Positions 36,898-46,020 are shown, numbered from the stretch's first letter. The stretch is DNA of 64,000 bases from Hymenobacter lapidiphilus (GCF_013377885.1 NZ_JABKAU010000017.1:1-64000); one strand, 5' to 3'. Made by a program: numbers and translations. Notes: generated from the sequence alone by a model not told the origin.

Positions 36898-37077
36898 GAT
36901 TTTGCATTAAAATATTTGTTTATGTTGTTCATTAAACTTACTGCTGACATTATGGTAAACGCAACTCAGTAGCGATTACCTAACCAACGGTAGCTGTACC
37001 CCCACCACCATCCGCCGCGCCAAGATACACGCTTGCCCCAGATTCCCGACCTTTGCGGCTTCACCTGATTCTACCCT

Positions 37078-38283
37078 ATGTCTGCCAACCGCCGCGACCA
37101 GCCGTTTTACATGACCGCCACCACCCAGTTCGGGCTCGAAGAAGTGCTGGCCCAGGAGCTGCGCGAGCTGGGCGCAAAAATTGAGAAGGTTGGGCAGCGG
37201 GCTATCGAATTCAGCGGCAACCAGCAGCTGCTCTACGAAGCCTGCCTGTGGTGCCGCACGGCCGTCCGCATCCTGCGGCCCTTCGCCGGCTTCTCGGCCC
37301 CCGACGAGAAGTCCCTGTACCGCGAAGTAGGCCGCATCGACTGGAGCAAGTACCTGCGCCAGGACCAGACGTTTGCCATTACGGCCGTCGTCAACAAGTC
37401 CAACCTGGAGCACTCGTTGTTCGTGGCCCAGCTCACCAAAGACGCCATCGTCGACCAGTTCCGCAACCGCACCGGCGAGCGGCCCAACGTGGATCTGCGC
37501 AACCCCGACATCCGGCTGCACCTGCACATGCTGGAGAACGAGGTGGTGCTGAGCCTCGACGCCTCGGGCGAGTCGCTGCACAAGCGCGGCTACCGGCAGC
37601 AAACCAACGTGGCCCCGCTGAACGAGGCGTTGGCCGCTGGCCTGCTGCTGCTGTCGGGCTGGGATGGAAAAACGACGCTCGTCGACCCCATGTGCGGCTC
37701 GGGCACCATCCTTACCGAAGCCGCCCTCATCGCCCAGCGCATTGCGCCGGGGCTGTACCACCAGGGCAAGTTCGGGTTCGAGCACTGGGCCGATTTCGAT
37801 GCGACCCTTTGGGAAACCGTGCAAATGGATGCGCGGCAAATGCGGCTCGATGAGCCCCAGTGCTACATCGGCGGCTCCGACCTAAGCCGCGAATTCATCG
37901 AGCTGGCCCGCGAAAACGTGGCCGCTGCCGACCTCGAAGACTTCATCCGCCTCGGCGTGCGTGACGTGAAGGACGCAGTTGCCCCACCCCGCGAAGAGCC
38001 CGGAATTGTGCTGACGAACCCGCCCTACGGCGAGCGAATCGGCGAGGAAACCGAGATGGACGAGCTTTACAAAACCATCGGCGATACACTCAAAACCGGT
38101 TTCCAGGACTACGACGCGTATATCTTCACCGGCAACCTGCAGGCCGCCAAGCGCGTCGGCCTCAAAGCCAGCCGCCGCATCCCGCTCTACAACGGCCCCA
38201 TTGATTGCCGCCTGTTGAAATATGAGCTCTACCGCGGCACACGGAAAGCGGTGAAGGAAGACGAGGAGGGCGCCGGAGAGTAG
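37078..38283 (+). CDS. THUMP-domain class I SAM-dependent RNA methyltransferase (RlmL N-terminal/YpsC type)
   Basis: About 401 residues. The N-terminal ferredoxin-like/THUMP region (ATTQFGLEEVLAQELREL to NVDLRNPDIRLHLHML) binds RNA. The methyltransferase half has DPMCGSGTILTEAALIA at about residue 203 and the catalytic LTNPPYGERIG at about 313. Related proteins methylate guanine N2 of 23S rRNA (G2445 in E. coli RlmL). The exact base here is inferred only. The gene is monocistronic and followed by a family C repeat. Confidence 0.92.
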   Translation: MSANRRDQPFYMTATTQFGLEEVLAQELRELGAKIEKVGQRAIEFSGNQQLLYEACLWCRTAVRILRPFAGFSAPDEKSLYREVGRIDWSKYLRQDQTFAITAVVNKSNLEHSLFVAQLTKDAIVDQFRNRTGERPNVDLRNPDIRLHLHMLENEVVLSLDASGESLHKRGYRQQTNVAPLNEALAAGLLLLSGWDGKTTLVDPMCGSGTILTEAALIAQRIAPGLYHQGKFGFEHWADFDATLWETVQMDARQMRLDEPQCYIGGSDLSREFIELARENVAAADLEDFIRLGVRDVKDAVAPPREEPGIVLTNPPYGERIGEETEMDELYKTIGDTLKTGFQDYDAYIFTGNLQAAKRVGLKASRRIPLYNGPIDCRLLKYELYRGTRKAVKEDEEGAGE

Positions 38284-38300
38284 CTGAGAATAGAGAAAGC

Positions 38301-38404
38301 CTGTCATGCTGAGCGGAGCGAAGGACCTTATCCCGTAGGTACGAGTCGTTACCACGATTTTTGTTCTCTTGGGATAAGGTCCTTCGCTCCGCTCAGTATG
38401 ACAG
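38301..38404. repeat. Family C palindromic element C-6
   Basis: CTGTCATGCTGAGCGGAGCG / CGCTCCGCTCAGTATGACAG outside, AAGGACCTTATCCC / GGGATAAGGTCCTT inside. The inner arm differs from the GAAGCATCTCTACCG version, so family C has interchangeable inner stems. Between the THUMP methyltransferase and GH13 genes. Confidence 0.85.
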
Positions 38405-38448
38405 TTTATTTCCGCATTATCTTGCCTCCTTACAACCTCACCCCGCTC

Positions 38449-40323
38449 ATGAAAAAACTGCTCCTGCTGCTGTTGGTTCTGTTGCCGCTACTGACTATTG
38501 CTCAGTCCATCACCCGCGTGAACCCGACCAACTGGTGGGTGGGCATGCAGGAGCCCAAGGTGCAAGTGCTCGTGTACGGCCCGCAGGCCGGCACGCTGGC
38601 CTACTCGGTCAATCATCCGGGCGTTACGCTCACCGAAACCCACACCGTCGAGAACCCCAACTATGCGTTTCTCGACCTCACCATTGCTCCCGATGCCAAG
38701 CCTGGTACCGTGCGGCTGGTGGGCCGGAGCGGCAACAAGCTCATCACCCATAAATGGGAGCTGAAAGCCCGCGACAACCGTCCCAAGGGCCAGGGTGTAA
38801 CCGATGCCGACCTGATTTACCTGGCCATGCCCGACCGGTTCGTGAACGGTGACCCGCGCAACGACAAGTACGCTGACCTGGCCGACCCCAACGCCGACCG
38901 CGCCAACCCCTTTTACCGCCACGGCGGCGACCTGCAGGGTGCGGCCCAGCGCCTCGATTATCTGCAAGACCTGGGCGTAACGGCCGTGTGGTTAACGCCC
39001 GTTATCGAAAACAACCAGCCCCTGACCGATGAGGGCGGCACCATGCGCTCGGCCTACCACGGCTATGGTTTCACCGACCATTACACCGTTGACAAGCGGC
39101 TGGGCGGTAATGCGGCCTACCTCAATTTCGTACAGAATGCCCATAGTCTGGGTCTGAAAGTGGTGCAGGATGCCGTGTACAACCATGTGGGCATCAACCA
39201 CTGGTTTGTGAAGGATTTGCCCTCCAAGGACTGGCTGCACCAGTGGCCCAGCTACACCAATACCAGCTACCGCTATCAGCCCATTACCGACCCGCACGCG
39301 GCCAAAATAGATCGGTTGGTAACTACCGACGGCTGGTTCGTGCCCTTCCTGCCCGACCTCAATCAGCAGAACCCCTACGTGGCCAACTTCCTGATTCAGC
39401 ACGCACTCTGGTCGGTCGAAAACTTCGGGGTGGATGCCTGGCGGATTGACACCTACCTCTACAACGACCAGCCGTTTATGAACCGCTGCAACGCGGCGCT
39501 GCTGGCCCAGTACCCCAACATCCACATCTTCGGCGAGTCGTGGGTGAACAACGTGGTGGACCAGGCTTACTATGTGCGCAACAAGATTGATTTCCCCTTC
39601 AAATCAAACCAACCCGGCGCCCTCGACTTTGTGCTGGAAGGCGGCATGCTGGCTGCCCTGAAGGAAGTGGGCACCCCCGGCGCTACCGGCTGGGACAACG
39701 GCGCCCAGCGTGTATACCAGGCCCTGTCCCAGGATGCCGTGTACCAGGACCCCGGCAAGCTGGTTACCTTCCTCGATAACCACGACCACAACCGCTACCT
39801 CTCGGAAGTAGGGGAGGATGTGGCCAAGTATAAAATGGGGCTGACCTGGATGCTGACCACGCGCGGCATTCCGAGCATTTATTACGGCACCGAAATCCTG
39901 ATGAAGAACTACAAGGACCCCTCGGATGCTGAAGTACGCCGCGACTTTCCCGGTGGCTTCCCCGGCGACAAGGACGATAAGTTCACTGCCGCCGGCCGCA
40001 CTGCCGCCGAAAACGACGCCTTCAACTTCGTGCGCACCCTGGCTACTTACCGCCGCGACCACCCCACGCTCAGTTCGGGCCAGCTGATGCAGTACCTGCC
40101 CGAAAACGGCCTCTACGTGTACTTCCGCTATGATGCCAACGGTACCGTAATGGTCGCCACCAACACCACCGACAAGGAGGCTGCATTGCCCACCGCCCGC
40201 TTCTCGGAGCGCATGAGCGGATTCACGAAAGCGAAAAACGTGCTGACGAGCGAGGCCGTAACCGACCTGAACACGCTGACTCTGCCCGCTAAAACGGCCG
40301 TAGTGCTGGAATTAGGGAAGTAA
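38449..40323 (+). CDS. Exported GH13 alpha-amylase/cyclomaltodextrinase-like enzyme
   Basis: A 624-residue protein with signal peptide (LLLLLLVLLPLLTIAQS). The N-terminal beta-sandwich (INPTNWWVGM-like: RVNPTNWWVGMQEPKVQ) matches the cyclomaltodextrinase N-domain. The (beta/alpha)8 barrel has DAVYNHVG (region I), VDAWRIDTYLYN with the nucleophile Asp (II), HIFGESWV with the acid Glu (III) and FLDNHDHNRYLS (IV). It hydrolyses alpha-1,4 glucans or cyclodextrins, probably in the periplasm or on the cell surface. It is not part of a SusC/D operon here; GH97 near 20 kb could act on its products. Confidence 0.94.
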   Translation: MKKLLLLLLVLLPLLTIAQSITRVNPTNWWVGMQEPKVQVLVYGPQAGTLAYSVNHPGVTLTETHTVENPNYAFLDLTIAPDAKPGTVRLVGRSGNKLITHKWELKARDNRPKGQGVTDADLIYLAMPDRFVNGDPRNDKYADLADPNADRANPFYRHGGDLQGAAQRLDYLQDLGVTAVWLTPVIENNQPLTDEGGTMRSAYHGYGFTDHYTVDKRLGGNAAYLNFVQNAHSLGLKVVQDAVYNHVGINHWFVKDLPSKDWLHQWPSYTNTSYRYQPITDPHAAKIDRLVTTDGWFVPFLPDLNQQNPYVANFLIQHALWSVENFGVDAWRIDTYLYNDQPFMNRCNAALLAQYPNIHIFGESWVNNVVDQAYYVRNKIDFPFKSNQPGALDFVLEGGMLAALKEVGTPGATGWDNGAQRVYQALSQDAVYQDPGKLVTFLDNHDHNRYLSEVGEDVAKYKMGLTWMLTTRGIPSIYYGTEILMKNYKDPSDAEVRRDFPGGFPGDKDDKFTAAGRTAAENDAFNFVRTLATYRRDHPTLSSGQLMQYLPENGLYVYFRYDANGTVMVATNTTDKEAALPTARFSERMSGFTKAKNVLTSEAVTDLNTLTLPAKTAVVLELGK

Positions 40324-40331
40324 CACGAAGC

Positions 40332-40443
40332 TACCAAAACGGAGTAGGGTGGGAGGCTCGTCGCCGCCCGCCGTTGAACGGTCCACCTGGGATTCGTTCA
40401 ACGGCGGGCGGCGACGAGCTCCCCACCCTACTCCGTTTTGGTA
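40332..40443. repeat. Family A palindromic element A-8
   Basis: Long arms TACCAAAACGGAGTAGGGTG / CACCCTACTCCGTTTTGGTA with the CCGCCCGCCGTTGAACGG interior. The central block is CTCGTCGCCG rather than CTTGTCCCCG, a compensated variant (both arms changed). Lies between convergent GH13 and the copper-binding gene and may terminate both. Confidence 0.85.
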
Positions 40444-40464
40444 GGAGGTTTTACTGCTTTAAAG

Positions 40465-40809
40465 CTATTTCTGGTAGCTCTTGCAAGCTTCCACGCAGGC
40501 GCGGCAGGCTTCGGCACACTGCTGGCAATGGTCATGCTTATGCTGGCCGCACTCGTCGGCGCACTTCTGGCAGATTTCGATGCACTCCTTGAGCACGTGC
40601 TGGGCGTGGTCGGAGCCGCGGGCGATAAAGGCGTGGGTGAGGCGGCAGATGTCGGCGCAGTCGCGGTCGAGGCGGATGCAGGGCACCATCATCTGGATGT
40701 TGTCCTCTTGCAGGCAGGCGGTGGCGCACATTTCGCAGGCGGCAATGCAGCGGGCGAGGGCGTCGAGAACCTGCTGGTTCTGGGTGGCGGAAGTGGTGGA
40801 TTGGCTCAT
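40465..40809 (-). CDS. Four-helix-bundle copper-binding protein (DUF326/Csp-like)
   Basis: About 114 residues with 13 Cys in paired CxxC/CxxxC spacings: LARCIAACEMCATACLQED, CADICRLTH, CIEICQKCADECGQH and HCQQCAEACRACVEAC. This is the DUF326 (copper storage protein Csp1/Csp3-like) pattern, in which a tetrameric four-helix bundle packs Cu(I) inside. There is no signal peptide, which suggests a cytosolic Csp3-like store. Three His near the middle could guide copper entry. Upstream extension is non-family, so the MSQSTTSATQ start was used. Confidence 0.92.
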   Translation of the reverse strand: MSQSTTSATQNQQVLDALARCIAACEMCATACLQEDNIQMMVPCIRLDRDCADICRLTHAFIARGSDHAQHVLKECIEICQKCADECGQHKHDHCQQCAEACRACVEACKSYQK

Positions 40810-40953
40810 ACTGAAATGGGAATAGATTAAATGAATTGTTAGCCTCTTGTACGGGAGCCTACTACGGCCGGACGTGCACGATTTTGCGGAACGTGTGCAC
40901 GATTCCCGCTTTGCGCAGGTTCTTTTCCTGCTTTCCTCCGCCGCCATTTACCG

Positions 40954-40962
40954 TATCTTTAC
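40954..40962 (+). promoter_or_regulatory. TATCTTTA motif directly before recQ
   Basis: A -7-like TATCTTTA ends only about four bases before the recQ ATG. If used, the transcript would start at or within a few bases of the ATG (near-leaderless). It could equally be a chance match, and no TTG -33 is present. Confidence 0.25.
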
Positions 40963-40965
40963 GCT

Positions 40966-43233
40966 ATGTTATTCGCCGCCGAACCCCTCGCCCCGACCAT
41001 CGAATCTGCCCGCCTCGTGCTGAAAAAGTACTACGGCTACGACACGTTCCGGCCGATGCAGGAGGACATTATCCGCAACATTATGGGCGGGCAGGATACG
41101 GTGGTGCTCATGCCCACCGGCGGCGGTAAAAGCGTCTGTTTCCAGGTGCCGGCCGTGGTCCAGGAGGGCGTTTGCATCGTGGTTTCGCCGCTGATTGCGC
41201 TCATGAAAGACCAGGTGGAGGCCCTGAAAGCCAACGGTATTTCAGCGGCCTACATCAACTCCAGCATCGGCGCAAGCGAGGCCAATAACATTGCCGCCGA
41301 CTGCCTCAACGGCCACCTCAAGCTCCTCTACGTAAGCCCCGAAAAGCTGCTCTCCGACGGCTTTCTGAGCTTTTTGAAGCGGCTGAAAGTGAGTATGTTC
41401 GCTATTGATGAAGCCCACTGCATCAGCTCCTGGGGTCACGATTTCCGGCCCGAGTACACCAAGCTGCGCATCCTGCGCGAGCAGTTTCCCGAAATCCCCA
41501 TCATCGCCCTCACCGCCACCGCCGACCGCCTCACCCGCCGCGACATTCAGCAGCAGCTGCGCCTGAGCAAGCCCAAGGTGTTCCTGTCGAGCTTCGACCG
41601 GCCCAACCTCAATCTCATCGTGCGGCCGGGACAGGACAGGGTGGGGGGCATTCTGGAGTTTCTGGAGCGCCACCAGGGCGAGGCGGGCATCATCTACTGC
41701 CTGAGCCGCAAGCAGTGCGAAACGCTGGCCCAGAAAATCCAGGCCAAAGGCATCAAGGCGGGCTACTACCACGCCGGCCTTACGCCCAACCAGCGCAGCG
41801 CGGTGCAGGAAGACTTTCTGAAGGACGATTTGCAGGTGATTGTGGCCACCATTGCCTTTGGCATGGGTATCGACAAGAGCAACGTGCGCTGGGTGATTCA
41901 TTACAACCTGCCCAAAAACATCGAAGGCTATTACCAGGAAATCGGCCGCGCCGGCCGCGACGGGACGCCTGCCACGGCGCTGCTTTTCTACTCCTTCGGC
42001 GACGTAATGAGCCTGCGCGACATGCTCACCAAGGAAAACCCGCAGCTCACCCAGCTCAACCTGACCAAGCTGGAGCGCATGCAGCAGTTTGCCGAGGCCG
42101 CTGGTTGCCGCCGCCGCGTGCTGCTCAACTACTTCGGCGAAACCCTGGACCACGACTGCGGCAACTGCGACATCTGCCGCAACCCGCCCACCACCTTCGA
42201 CGGCACCGAAATAGCCCAGAAGGCGCTGTCGGCGCTGGTGCGGGGGCGCGAGCGGCTCAGCATCAGCCTGCTGATCGATGTGTTGCGCGGCATGCGCAAC
42301 CAGGCCGTGCTCAGCGGGGGCTTCGACCAGATAAAAACCTACGGCGCGGGCCGCGACTTGCCTTACCTCGACTGGTACAGCTACGTGCATCAGATGCTCA
42401 ACGACGGGCTGGTATACATTGCTTACGAGGAAGGCTACGCGCTGAAAATCACGGACCTGGGCCGCGAAGTGCTGCTGGGCCAGCGTCCGGTGTCGATGAA
42501 AAAGTTTCAGCCCGCCGAGAAGGCCGAGAAAAAGCCCCGGGGCCGCAAAGCCGCCGCTGCTTCGGCTGCCGCGCCTGCTTCGCGCGAGGCCCAGCTGTTC
42601 GAGGCCCTGCGCGCCCTGCGCAAGCGCATTGCCGACGAGCAGGGCGTGCCGCCCTACGTTATTTTTACGGATGCCACGCTGACCGAAATGGCAGCCGAGC
42701 GGCCGGTAAACCGAGTGGCCATGCTGGGTATTTCGGGTGTGGGCATGAAGAAGTTCGACACCTACGGCGAGGCCTTCATCCGCGAGGTGATGGCCCACGG
42801 CGGCAACCCCGCCGCCCAGGCCGAGTTCGACGATGCGCTGCCCGCCGGCCTCGACCCCGACGACGCAGCGTCGCCCCGTGCCCCGCGCAAAAAGGAGAAA
42901 GTTAAGAAAGAGGCGAACACCGAGGCTGGCTCCACCGTCGAAACTACGTATCAGCTGCACCGCATGGGCCTGAGCCCCGAGGCCATTGCCGAGCGCCGTG
43001 GCCTTGCTCTGAGCACCATTCAAAGCCACTTAACCACGCTTTATACCAACGGGTTCGAGCTGCGGATGGAGGATTTTCTCTCGGCCCAGGACCTGGCCAA
43101 CATCCAGACGGCCGTGGCCCAGCTCGGCGGCCAGCCGCTGCTGCGCGACCTGTTCGACCATCTGCGCGAAGATTACGACTACTTCCGGCTGCGGCTGGCC
43201 CAGCAGTATTTCCGGCGCCTGCGCGGAGAGTAG
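40966..43233 (+). CDS. recQ: ATP-dependent DNA helicase RecQ
   Basis: A 755-residue 3'-5' helicase acting in recombinational repair. Order: helicase core with Walker A PTGGGKSVCFQVP and the RecQ-specific DEAHCISSWGHDFRPEY, second RecA lobe ending GRAGRDG, zinc-binding C-RRRVLLNYFGE with CGNCDIC, winged helix (RQC), HRDC at about residues 535-615 (QLFEALRALRKRIADEQG), then an extra C-terminal helix-turn-helix (YQLHRMGLSPEAIAERRGL). The linker after HRDC is rich in Asp, Pro and Lys. It is monocistronic. Confidence 0.96.
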   Translation: MLFAAEPLAPTIESARLVLKKYYGYDTFRPMQEDIIRNIMGGQDTVVLMPTGGGKSVCFQVPAVVQEGVCIVVSPLIALMKDQVEALKANGISAAYINSSIGASEANNIAADCLNGHLKLLYVSPEKLLSDGFLSFLKRLKVSMFAIDEAHCISSWGHDFRPEYTKLRILREQFPEIPIIALTATADRLTRRDIQQQLRLSKPKVFLSSFDRPNLNLIVRPGQDRVGGILEFLERHQGEAGIIYCLSRKQCETLAQKIQAKGIKAGYYHAGLTPNQRSAVQEDFLKDDLQVIVATIAFGMGIDKSNVRWVIHYNLPKNIEGYYQEIGRAGRDGTPATALLFYSFGDVMSLRDMLTKENPQLTQLNLTKLERMQQFAEAAGCRRRVLLNYFGETLDHDCGNCDICRNPPTTFDGTEIAQKALSALVRGRERLSISLLIDVLRGMRNQAVLSGGFDQIKTYGAGRDLPYLDWYSYVHQMLNDGLVYIAYEEGYALKITDLGREVLLGQRPVSMKKFQPAEKAEKKPRGRKAAAASAAAPASREAQLFEALRALRKRIADEQGVPPYVIFTDATLTEMAAERPVNRVAMLGISGVGMKKFDTYGEAFIREVMAHGGNPAAQAEFDDALPAGLDPDDAASPRAPRKKEKVKKEANTEAGSTVETTYQLHRMGLSPEAIAERRGLALSTIQSHLTTLYTNGFELRMEDFLSAQDLANIQTAVAQLGGQPLLRDLFDHLREDYDYFRLRLAQQYFRRLRGE

Positions 43234-43253
43234 AACAGCGGGTGAGCTATTTG

Positions 43254-43361
43254 GAACGTCATTCTGAGCGAAGTCGAAGAATCTCGCGTGCAATGGTAAC
43301 TCCTGACAGCAGTATTACTTTGGCACGCGAGTTTTTTCGATTTTGCCCAGGATGACCGTTC
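43254..43361. repeat. Family C palindromic element C-7
   Basis: GAACGTCATTCTGAGCGAAG and the degenerate right arm GATGACCGTTC, inner GAAGAATCTCGCGTGC / GGCACGCGAG. The loop reads CAATGGTAACTCCTG, the same asymmetric string seen on the opposite strand of the 18.1 kb copy. The right arm has diverged (TTTTTTCGATTTTGCCCAG). Confidence 0.75.
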
Positions 43362-43543
43362 TTTTTTTGGTACCGCATTAGCTGCTATTCAGCTTGCCTG
43401 AGCTAGCGGACTTTCAGCCTATCGCAAAAATTTTAGTAAAATTTTCGGCTAATTGAATTAGTATTATCGCAACGGAGTTTCTATCTTCGTGAGCCGGTCC
43501 CTATGGGCCTTTTTTGTCCTGTTTTCCCGGCTTCTTCTGCGTT
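43362..43543 (+). promoter_or_regulatory. Upstream region of the XRE-S24 regulator
   Basis: This AT-richer leader contains AAAATTTTAGTAAAATTTT, a near-palindrome that could be an operator for autoregulation, and a TATCTTCG -7-like motif near 43481. No matched -33 is clear. The operator idea rests on position and symmetry alone. Confidence 0.3.
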
Positions 43544-44362
43544 ATGATCAATACGAACCTCAAATTCTGGCGACGCGAACTGAGCCTAACCCAGGCGCAG
43601 ATGGCCGAAAAGCTTGGCATCAAACGCTCGTTGGTAGGTGCTTATGAGGAAGGCCGGGCCGAGCCCAAGCTGGCTACCCTCGTGAACATGGCCCGCCTGT
43701 TCGGCATCACGCTCGATGCGCTGGTAACCACCGACTTCAGCAAGAAAAAGAACGCCAAGGCCGCTGCCCAGTTGCAGGCCCAGAACGCCCAGATGGCGGC
43801 CACCGACACCAGCGCCGTGTATGCGGGTGGCGGCAAGCTACGTATCCTCGCTCTCACCGTCGACCGGGAGCAGAACGAAAACATCGAGCTGGTGCCCCAG
43901 AAGGCGGCTGCCGGCTACCTCAATGGCTACGCCGACCCCGAGTATCTGGAAGAGCTGCCTAAGTTCCGGTTGCCTATGCTGGGCAGCTCGGGCACATTCC
44001 GGGCCTTCGAAATTGCCGGCGACTCGATGCTGCCCATTGCCAGCGGCACCGTGATTGTGGGCCGCTACATCGATGACTGGCTGAACCTAAAGGACGGCAC
44101 GCCCTGTATCATCGTCAGCAGCAAGGAGGGTATCGTGTTCAAGCGGGTCTTCAACCGCCTCAAAGACAACGCCATGCTGGCGCTGCACTCCGACAACCCG
44201 CTGTATTCGCCCTACGAAATCGATGTGGAGGACGTGGTGGAAATCTGGGAGGCCAAGGCTTACATCAGCAGCACCTTCCCCATTGCCGACCTTTCGCTGA
44301 CCCGCCTGGCCAGCATCGTGCTCGACCTGCAGCAGCAGGTTTCCACCATGAAAAAGGTGTAG
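43544..44362 (+). CDS. XRE-family regulator with S24 (LexA-like) peptidase domain
   Basis: About 272 residues. The N-terminal helix-turn-helix is NLKFWRRELSLTQAQMAEKLG with RSLVGAYEEGRAEPKL as recognition part. A linker follows, then an S24 domain with a possible Ala-Gly cleavage site in QKAAAGYLNGYADP, the nucleophile Ser in EIAGDSMLPIASG and the Lys in GIVFKRVFNRL. This is the layout of LexA/CI-like self-cleaving repressors; whether it cleaves is unproven. It follows recQ, so a DNA-damage role is attractive but inferred. The start was chosen at MINTNLKFW, just ahead of the HTH. Confidence 0.9.
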   Translation: MINTNLKFWRRELSLTQAQMAEKLGIKRSLVGAYEEGRAEPKLATLVNMARLFGITLDALVTTDFSKKKNAKAAAQLQAQNAQMAATDTSAVYAGGGKLRILALTVDREQNENIELVPQKAAAGYLNGYADPEYLEELPKFRLPMLGSSGTFRAFEIAGDSMLPIASGTVIVGRYIDDWLNLKDGTPCIIVSSKEGIVFKRVFNRLKDNAMLALHSDNPLYSPYEIDVEDVVEIWEAKAYISSTFPIADLSLTRLASIVLDLQQQVSTMKKV

Positions 44363-44451
44363 CGAATTGAGATAATGGCCGCAGGCCGCCCCCGCGGAAT
44401 GAGGTCGATTTTAACGGACCATAAACAGAAGTGGTTGATCCGTTCTCCCAT

Positions 44452-44488
44452 CCGGCCCCGTTGCCTTTACCGGCAGCGGGGCCGGCTC
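44452..44488 (+). terminator. GC-rich hairpin after the XRE-S24 gene
   Basis: GGCCCCGTTGCC pairs with GGCAGCGGGGCC around TTTACC. Only a short T stretch follows, so termination is plausible but not certain. Confidence 0.5.
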
Positions 44489-44574
44489 TTGAGAGGGTTA
44501 CGCACACCCGGACCTAACTTCCGGGGGCGGGCTGCGTAAAATCGGGACACTACTCACCTGACTTCTCTTTCCCG

Positions 44575-45294
44575 ATGCTGAAGCTGATTCCTGCCACCGA
44601 CCGTTACCACGCCACCCCGACCAACTGGTTGAGCAGCTATTATCTGCTCAGCTACGCCGACTATAACGACCCCGATAACGAGCATTTCGGCCCGTTGCGG
44701 GCGTTCAACGACGCCACCATTCAGGGCAAGGGTGGCTATCCGCAACAGCCGCGCTCCGAGATGGAGATTGTGACGCTGGTACTCGATGGCGAGCTGCAGC
44801 ACGACGACACGGTAGGCAACCGCGGAACCATCAAGAAAGGCGATGCGCAGCGTATTACGGCCGGTACAGGCCTGGCGCATGCCGAGATGAACGCCACCGA
44901 TACGCCCACGCACATCTACCAGATATGGCTGCTGCCGAGCCAGAGCGGTCTGGCTCCCTGCTACGAGCAGAAGGATGTGAATCTGTTTGATGCTAGCAAC
45001 AAGCTGGTTCCGATAGCCTCGGGCCAGAAAGTGCTCGAAGATCTGCTATACATCAACTCCAATAGCACTATTTACTGGTGCAACCTCGACGCCGATGAGA
45101 CAGTGCGCTTTAAAACCTTTCCCATCCGGAACACCTTCATATATGTGCTTGAGGGGCATATTTTTGTAAACGGCCTCGATGTAGGTACCAGCGACCAGCT
45201 ACGGGCCACCGATGAGCATGTACTCGAAATACAGGCGACGGCTGATGCCCGCTTTGTGCTGCTCGATCTGCCGGTTTCTCCGGCTAACTACTAA
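44575..45294 (+). CDS. Pirin-family bicupin with altered metal site
   Basis: A 239-residue cytosolic protein of the pirin/YhhW bicupin family: EMEIVTLVLDGELQHDDTVGN, IKKGDAQRITAGTGLAHAEMN and YQIWLLPS are all typical. In most members the first metal-binding pair is H-P-H in FPTHPHRDMEI. Here the equivalent stretch reads GYPQQPRSEMEI, replacing both His by Gln and Arg, while the later His and Glu of GLAHAEMN remain. Iron binding and quercetinase-type activity are therefore doubtful. The C-terminal half is a second cupin (TFPIRNTFIYVLEGHIFV). The GAF gene follows nine bases later. Confidence 0.9.
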   Translation: MLKLIPATDRYHATPTNWLSSYYLLSYADYNDPDNEHFGPLRAFNDATIQGKGGYPQQPRSEMEIVTLVLDGELQHDDTVGNRGTIKKGDAQRITAGTGLAHAEMNATDTPTHIYQIWLLPSQSGLAPCYEQKDVNLFDASNKLVPIASGQKVLEDLLYINSNSTIYWCNLDADETVRFKTFPIRNTFIYVLEGHIFVNGLDVGTSDQLRATDEHVLEIQATADARFVLLDLPVSPANY

Positions 45295-45303
45295 ATTCAC
45301 TGC

Positions 45304-46020
45304 ATGAGCATTTCCTTTCCCGACAGCCTGATTCCAGCCGATGAGGCCGCCCGGCTGCGGGCCCTGCATCTTTATCAGATTGCGAATACACCTCCTGAAC
45401 CCATCTTTGACGAATACGTTGCCTGGGCAGCGAAATTGTTCAGCACCCCCATTGCTGTAATTTCTCTGGTTGATGAAGAGCACGTTTGGTTTAAAGCGGC
45501 GGCCGGAGTCGATGGCGTGCCCCAGCTGCCCCGCAACTCCAGCCTTTGTTCGGCGGCCATTCTGGTCGATGTGCCTATCGTCACCTCCGACTACTCGCCC
45601 GACAGCTGCCAGATCATCAAACAAGATGTGGCTTTGCAGATGGGCCTGAACTTCTACGCCGGCGCGGCGTTACGTACGCCCGATGGTTCCCGCATCGGTA
45701 TGATGGCCGTAATAGGGCAGGAGGAGCGGGTCTTGTCGGAGGCGGAAGAGGAAGTGTTGAAGCACTTGTCAGTACTCGTCAGCCGTACCATTGAACTGCG
45801 GTTCCAGTATCTGCAGGCTGAGCATAACGCCGACTGGGAGGCCGCTCAGCGCGAGCTTTCTGCTACCCTCGACGATAACGCGACGCTCACCCGTTACCTG
45901 ATGGCCCGCAACAATGGCCTCAACCTCAACGACCCCGGAATACATACCCTCGTGGTTGCCCGCATGGCCGGTATGACCAAAGTTCTGGACCGCCGGATAG
46001 GCGAAAACGACGTGCAGTAG
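45304..46020 (+). CDS. GAF-domain protein
   Basis: 238 residues. A short helix (DEAARLRALHLYQIANTPPEP) leads into a single GAF domain: AAKLFSTPIAVISLVDEEHVWFKAAAG, ITSD-like IVTSDYSPDSC and YAGAALRTPDGSRIGMMAVIG. A helical C-terminal tail lacks any kinase, cyclase or output domain. It may sense a small molecule or redox state. It probably forms an operon with the pirin gene, whose stop lies nine bases upstream. A terminator follows. Confidence 0.9.
   Translation: MSISFPDSLIPADEAARLRALHLYQIANTPPEPIFDEYVAWAAKLFSTPIAVISLVDEEHVWFKAAAGVDGVPQLPRNSSLCSAAILVDVPIVTSDYSPDSCQIIKQDVALQMGLNFYAGAALRTPDGSRIGMMAVIGQEERVLSEAEEEVLKHLSVLVSRTIELRFQYLQAEHNADWEAAQRELSATLDDNATLTRYLMARNNGLNLNDPGIHTLVVARMAGMTKVLDRRIGENDVQ

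Noticed and set aside
41242-43029. A 595-codon frame antisense to recQ
   Set aside because: No hydrophobic core, motif or start context; it disappears when recQ is accepted, which has all helicase motifs.
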